From Syntrophomonas sp. UBA4911 (GTDB taxonomy: Bacteria; Bacillota; Syntrophomonadia; Syntrophomonadales; Syntrophomonadaceae), in assembly GCA_002398105.1 (NCBI GenBank), contig DHCD01000085.1, positions 1,164 through 8,531 on the forward strand: a DNA stretch of 7,368 bases, in the 5' to 3' direction. Below are positions 1 to 5,571 of this stretch, in pieces. The position numbers were made by a program, and so were the translations under genes. Each line of letters starts with the position of its first letter. The first letter of the stretch is position 1. The notes under the pieces were generated by a model that saw nothing but the letters and a program-made list of their open reading frames with translations, was not told where the DNA came from and made no database searches.

Positions 1-3
1 TCT

Positions 4-80
4 AAAACGACGTCTTCTGAAAGTCTGGATTGATTCCGATATACGGCTGCACCGGACTTTTTAGAAGATGTTGTTTTTTT
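4..80 (+). terminator. Long imperfect hairpin with T-run, probable terminator of an upstream gene
   Basis: Bases 4-28 pair with bases 52-77 as a stem of about 25 bp, with one bulged T (58) and a 23-nt loop. The loop holds a smaller CCG/CGG hairpin (36-38 with 44-46). The right arm runs into seven Ts (74-80). Four pairs (9-72, 12-69, 19-62, 26-54) are G-U in the + strand RNA and would be A-C mismatches in the opposite transcript, so the structure appears to act in + strand RNA. The likely role is rho-independent termination of a gene ending left of the window, insulating spoVAC. A degenerate mobile-element palindrome is the alternative. Confidence 0.6.
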
Positions 81-84
81 ATAG

Positions 85-115
85 GCATAAAACCGGACTG
101 GAAATGTCAATAATA
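85..115 (+). promoter_or_regulatory. Candidate sigma-G (forespore) promoter for the spoVA operon
   Basis: GCATA at 85-89 fits the sigma-G -35 consensus GHATR exactly. AATAATA at 109-115 matches six of seven positions of the -10 consensus CATWMTA. The spacer is 19 nt against the usual 18. It lies just upstream of the spoVAC ribosome site, which would give a leader of only about 15 nt. The spoVA operon is transcribed by sigma-G in Bacillus subtilis, which makes the match plausible. The region is AT-rich, so a chance match is possible. Confidence 0.45.
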
Positions 116-137
116 TATTTAACCGGGGGGTGAAAGC

Positions 138-602
138 ATGGAAACACCGAATGCAGAGGATTTGAAGCAGGCAGAAGTAAAAGAATACGACAGCCTGGTT
201 CAACAGCTTAAACCGAAACCGGCCCTGTTTAAAAACTGTGTCTGGGCCTTTACGGTAGGAGGACTGATCTGTGTCCTGGCCCAAGTCATACTTAATTATC
301 TGCGGGCCGGAGGCATGAACCAGACTGATGCCGGTTCGGTCACCTCGGCGGTTATGATCTTTCTGGGAGCCCTGTTTACCGGTATCGGGGTCTACGATGA
401 ACTGGGAAAAAGGGCGGGAGCTGGTTCCGTTGTACCTATAACCGGTTTTTCCAATGCCATTGTAGCCTCCGCTATGGAATTTAAAAGGGAAGGCTATATT
501 TTTGGAGTAGGCGCTCGTATTTTCAGCGTCGCCGGGCCTACATTAGTCTTTGGTTTCGTTGTTTCCACCCTGATCGGTTTGATAAAGCTGCTGCTGATGT
601 GA
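138..602 (+). CDS. spoVAC: Stage V sporulation protein AC (SpoVAC)
   Basis: This is a membrane component of the SpoVA complex, which carries Ca-dipicolinic acid into the developing spore and releases it in germination. SpoVAC of B. subtilis behaves as a mechanosensitive channel. The 154-residue length is normal. A hydrophilic N-terminus (about 1-33) precedes hydrophobic segments near 35-55, 66-86 and 122-150. The family motif AGAGSVVPITGF is at 93-104, followed by EFKREGYIFGVGAR (114-127), which is characteristic of SpoVAC. The ATG follows a GGGGGGTG ribosome site at 125-132 with 5 nt of spacing. It is the first gene of the visible spoVA operon, and spoVAD begins 36 nt after its stop. spoVAA and spoVAB are not visible, as is common in Clostridia, where the C-D-E set is the core. 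Identification is secure. Confidence 0.96.
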   Translation: METPNAEDLKQAEVKEYDSLVQQLKPKPALFKNCVWAFTVGGLICVLAQVILNYLRAGGMNQTDAGSVTSAVMIFLGALFTGIGVYDELGKRAGAGSVVPITGFSNAIVASAMEFKREGYIFGVGARIFSVAGPTLVFGFVVSTLIGLIKLLLM

Positions 603-638
603 GCATCACGCCGGCTAATGCTTAAGAGGGGGATGTAA

Positions 639-1649
639 ATGCCGGGAACTAAGAAAAGAGGCAGGCAGACCGTAGTTTTTGATACCCCCCCGATTCTCTC
701 CTCCTGGGCCTCTATAGTTGGCCCCAAGGAAGGCGAGGGGCCCTGGGGGAATGATTTCGACCTTATAATGCCTGATTATCTATTAGGTGAGGAGACCTGG
801 GAGAAAGCCGAAAATAAAATGCTCAAGCAGACGATTGAGCTGGCTCTTGACAAGAGCGGCCTCAATCCTCAGGATGCTGAAGTATTGCTGGCCGGCGACC
901 TGTTAAACCAGCTGGTTTCCTCCAATTTTGCCGCGGCCCAGCTCAGTATTCCTTTTCTGGGTTTATACGGGGCCTGCTCCACCATGGTCGAGGCTATACT
1001 GACGGGCTCCATGCTGGTGGACGGAGGCTTTTATGAGCGAGTGGCGGCTGCTGCCTGCAGTCATCATTATACGGCGGAAAGGCAATTTCGCTTCCCGACG
1101 GAGCAAGGGGTGCAGAAACCCCCCAGCTCCCAGTGGACTGCTACTGCTGCCGGGGCGGTAATTCTGGAGTCTTCGGGGTCGGGTCCCCGGGTCACCAGTG
1201 CTACCGTAGGCCGGGTAATTGATATGGGGCAAACCGACGCCAACGACATGGGCAGTGCTATGGCTCCGGCAGCGGCAGATACCATCAGGATGCATCTGCA
1301 GGATCTGAATCGGCTGCCCGACTATTATGATCTGATTATTACAGGGGACCTGGGAAAGCTGGGCATGGCTATACTGGGACAGCTTTTTGTCCGCGATGGG
1401 GTAGTGCCGCAGCCTAATTATAGTGATTGCGGAGTTTTGCTCTATGATGGAAAACAGGACATCGGCTCGGGAGGAAGCGGCTGCGGTTGTGCCGCCTCCA
1501 TGCTGTGCGGGCCTCTGCTCAAAAAGATGTTTAAAGCGGAGATCAAGAAGCTGCTTCTGGTCGCTACCGGCGCCTTGATGAGCCCTATCACCAGCTTCCA
1601 GGGCAGCACCATCCCGGCTATCGCCCATGCGGTAGCCATTGAATATTGA
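639..1649 (+). CDS. spoVAD: Stage V sporulation protein AD (SpoVAD), DPA-binding thiolase-fold protein
   Basis: SpoVAD is the soluble, DPA-binding member of the SpoVA complex and sits on the outer face of the spore inner membrane. It has the thiolase/ketoacyl-ACP synthase III fold but is not known to catalyse acyl transfer. The 336-residue length is typical. Recognisable segments are TPPILSSWASIVGPKEG (16-32), the thiolase-like nucleophile region LYGACSTMVE with Cys113 (109-118), SHHYTAERQFRFPTEQG (141-157), PPSSQWTATAAGAVIL (161-176), and the glycine/cysteine-rich GSGGSGCGCAASM (277-289) near the C-terminus. The ATG at 639 follows a GAGGGGG ribosome site (626-632). It sits between spoVAC and spoVAE in one operon, with 18 nt to spoVAE. 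No damage is seen, and the product is expected to be functional. Confidence 0.97.
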   Translation: MPGTKKRGRQTVVFDTPPILSSWASIVGPKEGEGPWGNDFDLIMPDYLLGEETWEKAENKMLKQTIELALDKSGLNPQDAEVLLAGDLLNQLVSSNFAAAQLSIPFLGLYGACSTMVEAILTGSMLVDGGFYERVAAAACSHHYTAERQFRFPTEQGVQKPPSSQWTATAAGAVILESSGSGPRVTSATVGRVIDMGQTDANDMGSAMAPAAADTIRMHLQDLNRLPDYYDLIITGDLGKLGMAILGQLFVRDGVVPQPNYSDCGVLLYDGKQDIGSGGSGCGCAASMLCGPLLKKMFKAEIKKLLLVATGALMSPITSFQGSTIPAIAHAVAIEY

Positions 1650-1667
1650 CGTTGGAGGTATTCCGAT

Positions 1668-2024
1668 ATGTCGCTTCTGATGGCATTTTTAGTCGGCGGC
1701 AGTCTTTGCCTGATCGGACAGATAATAATGGACTTGAGCAAACCCAATGTCACATCGGGGCATATCCTGGTGGGCTATATCAGTGGGGGAGCTTTACTCA
1801 GCGGGCTGGGACTTTACCAACCTCTGGTCGATATTGGCGGAGCCGGTGCTACCATACCCCTGTCAGGTTTTGGGCATCTTCTGGCTCAGGGAACCTTAAA
1901 AGCGGTTGAAGAAAAGGGACTGCTGGGAGCTTTTAGCGGTGGGGTGGAAGCTGCTGCGGCCGGAATAGCCGCAGCTATTATATTCGGCTACGTTGCCGCA
2001 GTGATCTTTAACCCCAAGGGGTAA
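1668..2024 (+). CDS. spoVAE: Stage V sporulation protein AE (SpoVAE / SpoVAEb)
   Basis: This is a small integral-membrane subunit of the SpoVA dipicolinate channel. The 118-residue length is normal for SpoVAEb. Hydrophobic segments lie near 2-22, 31-51 and 92-114. The motif GAGATIPLSGF at 58-68 is the counterpart of AGAGSVVPITGF in SpoVAC, and the two proteins belong to one family (SpoVAC/SpoVAEB). LVGYISGGALLSGLGLYQPL (34-53) is typical of SpoVAE. The ATG follows GGAGGT (1654-1659) with 8 nt of spacing. It is the last recognised spoVA gene here; no SpoVAEa or SpoVAF (GerA-like) gene follows. The next gene, of a different kind, starts 24 nt downstream with its own good ribosome site and no intervening terminator. 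Confidence 0.95.
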   Translation: MSLLMAFLVGGSLCLIGQIIMDLSKPNVTSGHILVGYISGGALLSGLGLYQPLVDIGGAGATIPLSGFGHLLAQGTLKAVEEKGLLGAFSGGVEAAAAGIAAAIIFGYVAAVIFNPKG

Positions 2025-2048
2025 TTGCCGGATGAAAGGAGAATCTGA

Positions 2049-3038
2049 ATGCAAAGAGTGGGCATACCGCATGGTCTGTTTTATTACTATTACTATCCCT
2101 TATGGAAAACCTTTTTTTCCGACCTGGGAGCGGAAGTAATAGCATCTTCGGAAAGTAACCGCCTGACTCTTGATGAGGGCCTAAAGTCGGCTGTGGATGA
2201 AACCTGTCTGCCGATAAAGGTTTACTTTGGCCATATCCGGGAATTATGCCGGCAGAATCTGGATTATATGTTTATACCGCGCTTGGTCAGTGTAGAGCCG
2301 AAAAGTTATATATGCCCTAAATTCATGGGTATTCCCGACATGGTAAAAGCCGCTTTTACTGACTTGCCGCCGCTGATTGACGTCACCATTGATGTAAGCA
2401 GAACTGACCGTCGGCTTAAGCAGGATATCGTACGGGTGGGAAATTTGTTCACCCAGGATAAGAAAAAGATCAGAAAGGCGTATATCCATGCTTGCCAGGA
2501 ATATTATTTTTGTTCCCGGCTGGCTCGGGAAGGATATACCAGGGCCGAAGCCATCCAACTGTGGGAAGGAAAGCCGGTGGACAGCTTTTCCACCGGTGAT
2601 TTGAATATCGGTGTATTGGGACATGGCTATTCTCTTTACGATCAGTTTATAAGCATGAGTCTGATCGGACGGTTAAGAAAAATGGGGTGCAACACCTTTT
2701 TCCCGGAATCGCTGGAGCAGGAAGCGGTGGAAAATGAGGCTGCCACCATACCCAAGCGGGTCTTCTGGACTCTGGGGCGAAAAATGGTAGGCAGCGCCCT
2801 TTATATGGATAAAAGCCCGGCTATAGACGGAATTATATATCTGGCTTGCTTTGGCTGCGGGCCGGATTCCCTGATCGGCGAAATCATTGAACAGAAGATG
2901 CACCATAAACCGTTCATGATGCTGACCATAGATGAACACAGCGGTGAAGGCGGGCTGGTAACCAGACTGGAAGCCTTCTGTGATATGCTGCGAAGAAGGA
3001 GGATGCGTGGTGAAGGTAACCTTCCCGCATATGGGTAA
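2049..3038 (+). CDS. DUF2229 / 2-hydroxyacyl-CoA dehydratase-like protein (first of a pair)
   Basis: The 329-residue product matches the DUF2229 group (PF09989, often named acyl-CoA dehydratase activase-related), a relative of the HgdB/BcrB Fe-S dehydratase and reductase family. Its substrate is unknown. Diagnostic segments are the N-terminal IPHGLFYYYYYPLWKTFF (6-23, with five tyrosines in a row), AVDETCLPIK (48-57, Cys53), FIPRLVSVEPKSYICPKF (75-92, Cys89), ACFGCGPDSL (266-275, Cys267 and Cys270) and DEHSGEGGLVTRLEAF (295-310). Cys53, Cys89 and one of Cys267/Cys270 are plausible [4Fe-4S] ligands, by analogy with the three-cysteine clusters of dehydratase subunits. No signal peptide or membrane segment is seen, so it is cytosolic. 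The start follows AAAGGAG (2035-2041) with 7 nt of spacing. The 3' end overlaps the next gene by 29 nt, which suggests translational coupling and a shared complex. Confidence 0.85.
   Translation: MQRVGIPHGLFYYYYYPLWKTFFSDLGAEVIASSESNRLTLDEGLKSAVDETCLPIKVYFGHIRELCRQNLDYMFIPRLVSVEPKSYICPKFMGIPDMVKAAFTDLPPLIDVTIDVSRTDRRLKQDIVRVGNLFTQDKKKIRKAYIHACQEYYFCSRLAREGYTRAEAIQLWEGKPVDSFSTGDLNIGVLGHGYSLYDQFISMSLIGRLRKMGCNTFFPESLEQEAVENEAATIPKRVFWTLGRKMVGSALYMDKSPAIDGIIYLACFGCGPDSLIGEIIEQKMHHKPFMMLTIDEHSGEGGLVTRLEAFCDMLRRRRMRGEGNLPAYG
2996..3012 (+). promoter_or_regulatory. Ribosome site that fixes a GTG start at 3010
   Basis: AAGGAGG at 2996-3002 lies inside the end of the upstream gene. It is 7 nt from GTG 3010 and 4 nt from GTG 3007. 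The open frame extends upstream to an ATG at 2980, but that start has no matching ribosome site and would add unconserved residues. Starting at 3010 gives MKVTFPHMGN, the usual beginning for this family. Confidence 0.75.
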
Positions 3039-4119
3039 TGCCCATATCCCTATCAAGGCGTTGCTGAAAGGGCTGAGACTGGAGGTGATACCGCCTCCGC
3101 CGATAAGTAAGAAAACCATGGAACTGGGAGTAAAATACTCCCCTGAGTTTGCCTGTATGCCCTTAAAGATCAATATGGGCAATTTCATTGAAGCCATTGA
3201 AGCCGGCGCCGATACCATTGTCATGGCCGGAGGCTGGGGACCTTGCCGTTTTGGCTATTATGCCCAGGTGGAAAGGGATATTCTGCACAGCCTCAACTAT
3301 GATTTTAAAATGATTATCCTGGAAGCGCCGGACTCGCGTCTTTCCGATCTGCTTAAACAATTGAAAGCCCTGGGGGAAAACGTAACCTTCTGGGAAGCCC
3401 TTAAAGCGGTTAAATTCGCCTGGTATAAGCTTAATGCGGTAGAAAAACTGGAAAAACAGCTCGAATATCACCTGCCCCGGGCGGCCGATAAAGACCGGAC
3501 CGAGAAAATCTTTGATGAAGGCCTGGAGCAAATTGACCGGGCCGGTGACCGGAGTGAGGTTTACCGTATTACTAATCAGTATCTGAAAAAACTGCAGGAC
3601 CAGCCCGGGCATGGGAAGCCGATTTTACGCATAGGCCTGGTGGGAGAGATCTATACCATACTGGAACCGGCGGCCAACTATTATCTGGCCCGTTATCTGG
3701 GCAGGCTGAATGCCGAGGTTACCTGTTCCATCTATATGAGCGAATGGGTCAATGATCATCTGCTGGGGGGATGGATCAAGCGTTCCCGGCGGGGCGAAAT
3801 AATAGATTGTGCCGGGCCCTATCTCAATTATTGGGTCGGTGGTCATGGCCAGGAAACAGTCGGTTATACCGTGGATTTTGCCCGTAAAAAGTATGACGGC
3901 GTAGTGCAGATCGGGCCCCTTACCTGCATGCCGGAAATAGTAGCGCAGTCGGTGCTGGGAAAAGTCAGCGAGGTGGAAGGTATTCCCTGTATGACCATGT
4001 ATTTTGACGAGCATTCCGGCCAGGCGGGAATCTACACCCGGCTGGAGGCTTTCCTGGACATGCTGCAGAGAAAATCCTGGCGGGTCCACGGAACTAACGA
4101 AGTACAAATTATGAGTTAA
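3010..4119 (+). CDS. DUF2229 / 2-hydroxyacyl-CoA dehydratase-like protein (second of a pair)
   Basis: The 369-residue cytosolic protein is of the same broad family as its upstream neighbour but clearly diverged from it, so the two look like the unlike subunits of a heterodimer. Segments seen from a GTG start are MKVTFPHMGN (1-10), SPEFACMPLKINMGNFIEA (44-62, Cys49), DTIVMAGGWGPCRFGYYAQ (68-86, Cys79), a charged helical middle (about 140-200), RIGLVGEIYTILEP (207-220), QIGPLTCMPE (300-309, Cys306) and DEHSGQAGIYTRLEAFLD (333-350). Cys49, Cys79 and Cys306 align in order with cysteines of the upstream protein and may bind a [4Fe-4S] cluster. The C-terminal DEHSGxxGxxTRLEAF box is common to both. 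Family knowledge points to an ATP-activated dehydratase or low-potential reductase (compare HgdAB and double-cubane cluster proteins). The reaction cannot be read from sequence. Confidence 0.85.
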   Translation: MKVTFPHMGNAHIPIKALLKGLRLEVIPPPPISKKTMELGVKYSPEFACMPLKINMGNFIEAIEAGADTIVMAGGWGPCRFGYYAQVERDILHSLNYDFKMIILEAPDSRLSDLLKQLKALGENVTFWEALKAVKFAWYKLNAVEKLEKQLEYHLPRAADKDRTEKIFDEGLEQIDRAGDRSEVYRITNQYLKKLQDQPGHGKPILRIGLVGEIYTILEPAANYYLARYLGRLNAEVTCSIYMSEWVNDHLLGGWIKRSRRGEIIDCAGPYLNYWVGGHGQETVGYTVDFARKKYDGVVQIGPLTCMPEIVAQSVLGKVSEVEGIPCMTMYFDEHSGQAGIYTRLEAFLDMLQRKSWRVHGTNEVQIMS

Positions 4120-4142
4120 CAGGTAGAAATATAACGTGGAGC

Positions 4143-4216
4143 TTGGATGCATAAATATTACGCCGCCAAGACTCCGCCTGGGCAATGCCAACTGCTTTTC
4201 TCGCGTCTGCATCCAA
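4143..4216 (+). repeat. Inverted repeat / possible RNA structure in the gap before the activase gene
   Basis: TTGGATGCA (4143-4151) and TGCATCCAA (4208-4216) are perfect 9-bp inverted arms around a 56-nt interior. Nested inside are ACGC/GCGT (4160-4163 with 4203-4206) and a small GGC-AAT-GCC hairpin (4181-4189). The left arm can alternatively pair CTTGG (4142-4146) with CCAAG (4166-4170), so two mutually exclusive folds are possible. The surrounding gap (4120-4265) is the only sizeable one in the + strand gene run. No T-run follows, so simple termination is not indicated. It matches no riboswitch class that I recognise. Confidence 0.45.
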
Positions 4217-4251
4217 ACAGGACTATTATCACTTGCAAATCTATTTTTAAC

Positions 4252-4268
4252 AGGAGGATGTAATATTG
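4252..4268 (+). promoter_or_regulatory. Ribosome site that fixes a TTG start at 4266
   Basis: AGGAGG at 4252-4257 is followed, after 8 nt, by TTG at 4266. No in-frame ATG or GTG lies between the site and the first conserved residues. The first in-frame ATG is codon 20, inside the nucleotide-binding domain and beyond the conserved GVDIGS motif. TTG is therefore the only sensible start. Confidence 0.8.
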
Positions 4269-5258
4269 CAGCAGTTTCTTGGAGTTGATATCGGGTCGGT
4301 CAGCAGCAACTTTGTGCTCATGGATCAATACGGCAATATCCGGGAGAAGATTTATTTGCGTACCCTGGGAAACCCGGTCAATGCTATTAAAAGAGGCTTT
4401 GCCGCGATTAAGCAACAATATGGCGGAATCCTTAATATCAGGGGAGTTGGAACTACCGGCAGCGGCCGCCATCTGGCCGAAGTTTTACTGGGGGCGGATG
4501 TGGTAAAAAATGAAATTACGGCTCATGCGGTAGCAGCATCGGCAATATTTCCCGGGGTCCGTACCATAATTGAAATCGGCGGGCAGGATTCTAAGATAAT
4601 TATCCTTAAAAACGGGATAGTGCAGGATTTTGCCATGAACACCGTCTGTGCTGCGGGTACCGGTTCGTTTCTGGACCAGCAGGCAGCCCGATTAAATATA
4701 GCCATAGAGAATTTGGGCGAACAGGCCCTGAAATCCCGGCAGGCAGTGCGAATAGCAGGCCGCTGCGGCGTGTTTGCGGAATCGGACATGATTCACAAGC
4801 AGCAGATGGGGTATCCGATGGAGGATATTATCATGGGACTTTGCGAGGCTCTGGTAAGAAACTATCTCAATAACGTGGCCAAGGGCAAGAAAATCCAGGA
4901 ACCGGTTGTATTTCAAGGCGGGGTGGCCGCCAACGCCGGTATCAGAAAAGCCTTTGAAAAGGTATTGCATTGTCCCGTCCATGTACCCGGACCTTATGAA
5001 GTTATGGGCGCCATCGGCGCGGCCTTGCTGGCTCAGGAACAGATGGAGCAGAGCCCGGCGGCGGGCAAGTTCCGCGGAGAGGATTTTATTATGGAAGGGG
5101 AGTTCAAATCAAGCAGCCGCGAATGCAAGGGCTGCCCCAATCTTTGCGAAGTGGTCTGCATCAAACGGGATTCACAGGTGCTGGCCTACTGGGGCGATCG
5201 CTGCAAAAAATGGGAGAGCTCATTAAACGGCAGTCAGGAAAATCTGCAGGTGGTTTAA
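4266..5258 (+). CDS. Acyl-CoA dehydratase activase, HgdC/BadF-type Fe-S ATPase with Cys-rich tail
   Basis: The 330-residue protein belongs to the BadF/BadG/BcrA/BcrD ATPase family (ASKHA fold). Members hydrolyse ATP to drive a single electron at very low potential into a partner Fe-S enzyme. Motifs seen are GVDIGSVSSN (6-15), VGTTGSGR (61-68), EIGGQDSKII (103-112), CAAGTGSFLDQQA (128-140), RCGVFAESDMIHKQQMGYP (166-184) and VVFQGGVAANAGI (214-226). Cys128 and Cys167 correspond to the two cysteines (127 and 166 in Acidaminococcus HgdC) that bridge a [4Fe-4S] cluster between two monomers. Beyond the core (from about 280) is a tail with Cys287, 290, 294, 298 and 313, absent from HgdC-length activases of about 260 residues; it could bind a second metal centre. 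It starts with TTG. The natural partners are the two DUF2229 proteins upstream. The substrate is unknown. Confidence 0.92.
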   Translation: MQQFLGVDIGSVSSNFVLMDQYGNIREKIYLRTLGNPVNAIKRGFAAIKQQYGGILNIRGVGTTGSGRHLAEVLLGADVVKNEITAHAVAASAIFPGVRTIIEIGGQDSKIIILKNGIVQDFAMNTVCAAGTGSFLDQQAARLNIAIENLGEQALKSRQAVRIAGRCGVFAESDMIHKQQMGYPMEDIIMGLCEALVRNYLNNVAKGKKIQEPVVFQGGVAANAGIRKAFEKVLHCPVHVPGPYEVMGAIGAALLAQEQMEQSPAAGKFRGEDFIMEGEFKSSSRECKGCPNLCEVVCIKRDSQVLAYWGDRCKKWESSLNGSQENLQVV

Positions 5259-5263
5259 TTAGA

Positions 5264-5327
5264 AAATAGACGCAGATTGACCCAGATCAATTAAAATAGA
5301 CGCGGAACCCACGGAATCTTTGGGAAA
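5264..5327 (+). repeat. Intergenic direct repeat, copy A (AAATAGACGC-GATT family)
   Basis: Bases 5264-5293 match 5495-5524 at 24 of 30 positions, beginning with the shared AAATAGACGC. Downstream similarity is looser (CGCGGA, then CTTTGGGAAAT against CTTTAGGGAAT). The copy itself contains a second AAAATAGACGCGGA (5293-5306), so it is internally repetitive. Confidence 0.6.
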
Positions 5328-5328
5328 T

Positions 5329-5388
5329 ACGCGGATTTTATTAAAGCCCTCTTCCGCCTTCTTCCCCTGAATTCCTTAAATTCCGCGT
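5329..5388. repeat. Inverted repeat of the ACGCGGA motif
   Basis: ACGCGGATTTTA (5329-5340) pairs with TAAATTCCGCGT (5377-5388) over 11 of 12 positions, leaving a 36-nt loop. Because the motif also occurs as direct copies on both sides, this reads as two oppositely oriented members of the same repeat family rather than a dedicated terminator. No T-run follows the stem on either strand. Confidence 0.5.
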
Positions 5389-5438
5389 CAAAAAACTAGT
5401 GAAACCGTGGGAATATTTTTTTGTTGCTTGCCTGCCTG

Positions 5439-5484
5439 TGCCCTATTTGGGTATGCCCTATGGGTACGGCCTCCGGCTATGGGC
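5439..5484. repeat. Tandem short hairpins (TGCCC...GGGTA)
   Basis: TGCCCTATTTGGGTA (5439-5453) is followed directly by TGCCCTATGGGTA (5454-5466), two near-identical units each able to fold into a 5-bp stem. A GCC-TCC-GGC hairpin (5469-5477) follows, then ATGGGC. This is a local duplication in a non-coding gap with no assigned role. Confidence 0.45.
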
Positions 5485-5494
5485 GGGTAATAAG

Positions 5495-5549
5495 TAAATA
5501 GACGCGGATTAACGCCGATTCATTAAACAGCGCGGAGACTTTAGGGAAT
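5495..5549 (+). repeat. Intergenic direct repeat, copy B (AAATAGACGC-GATT family)
   Basis: This is the second copy of the repeat at 5264-5327. It begins AAATAGACGCGGATTAACGC, continues with GCGCGGA (5530-5536), and ends with CTTTAGGGAAT. It sits just past the stop codon of the minus-strand ATPase gene, so it would lie in that operon's 3' untranslated region. Confidence 0.6.
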
Positions 5550-5571
5550 ATATGGCTTGGTTTTGCCGAAG

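Larger units (their letters stand above)
5259..5571. other. 313-nt non-coding gap between convergent genes, filled with degenerate repeats
   Basis: No credible coding frame is present. The gap is packed with copies of a GACGCGGATT-like motif. It also has a T-run (5416-5422) preceded by CCGTGGG (5405-5411), which could pair at long range with CCCACGG (5308-5314), and a cluster of short GC-rich hairpins (5439-5484). No textbook terminator is obvious for either flanking operon. The long-range stem plus T-run is the best, though weak, candidate for the + strand. Confidence 0.6.

Noticed and set aside
963..1628. 221-codon open frame on the minus strand
   Set aside because: It lies wholly inside spoVAD, has no recognisable family features, and is explained by the base composition of a strongly conserved gene on the other strand.
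1646..1909. 87-codon + strand frame overlapping spoVAE
   Set aside because: It is a shifted reading of spoVAE. The real frame has the better-placed ribosome site and the conserved SpoVAE sequence.
2980..3038. A frameshift splitting one long DUF2229 protein
   Set aside because: The first product ends with the complete family C-terminal box, and the second begins with its own ribosome site and the usual MKVTFPHMGN start. These are two overlapping genes, not a broken one.
3625..4212. 195-codon open frame on the minus strand
   Set aside because: It is antisense to the second DUF2229 gene over nearly its whole length, and its translation shows no known motif.
5263..5549. CRISPR array
   Set aside because: The repeats are degenerate, occur in both orientations, and are irregularly spaced without unique spacers of constant length. 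No cas genes are present.
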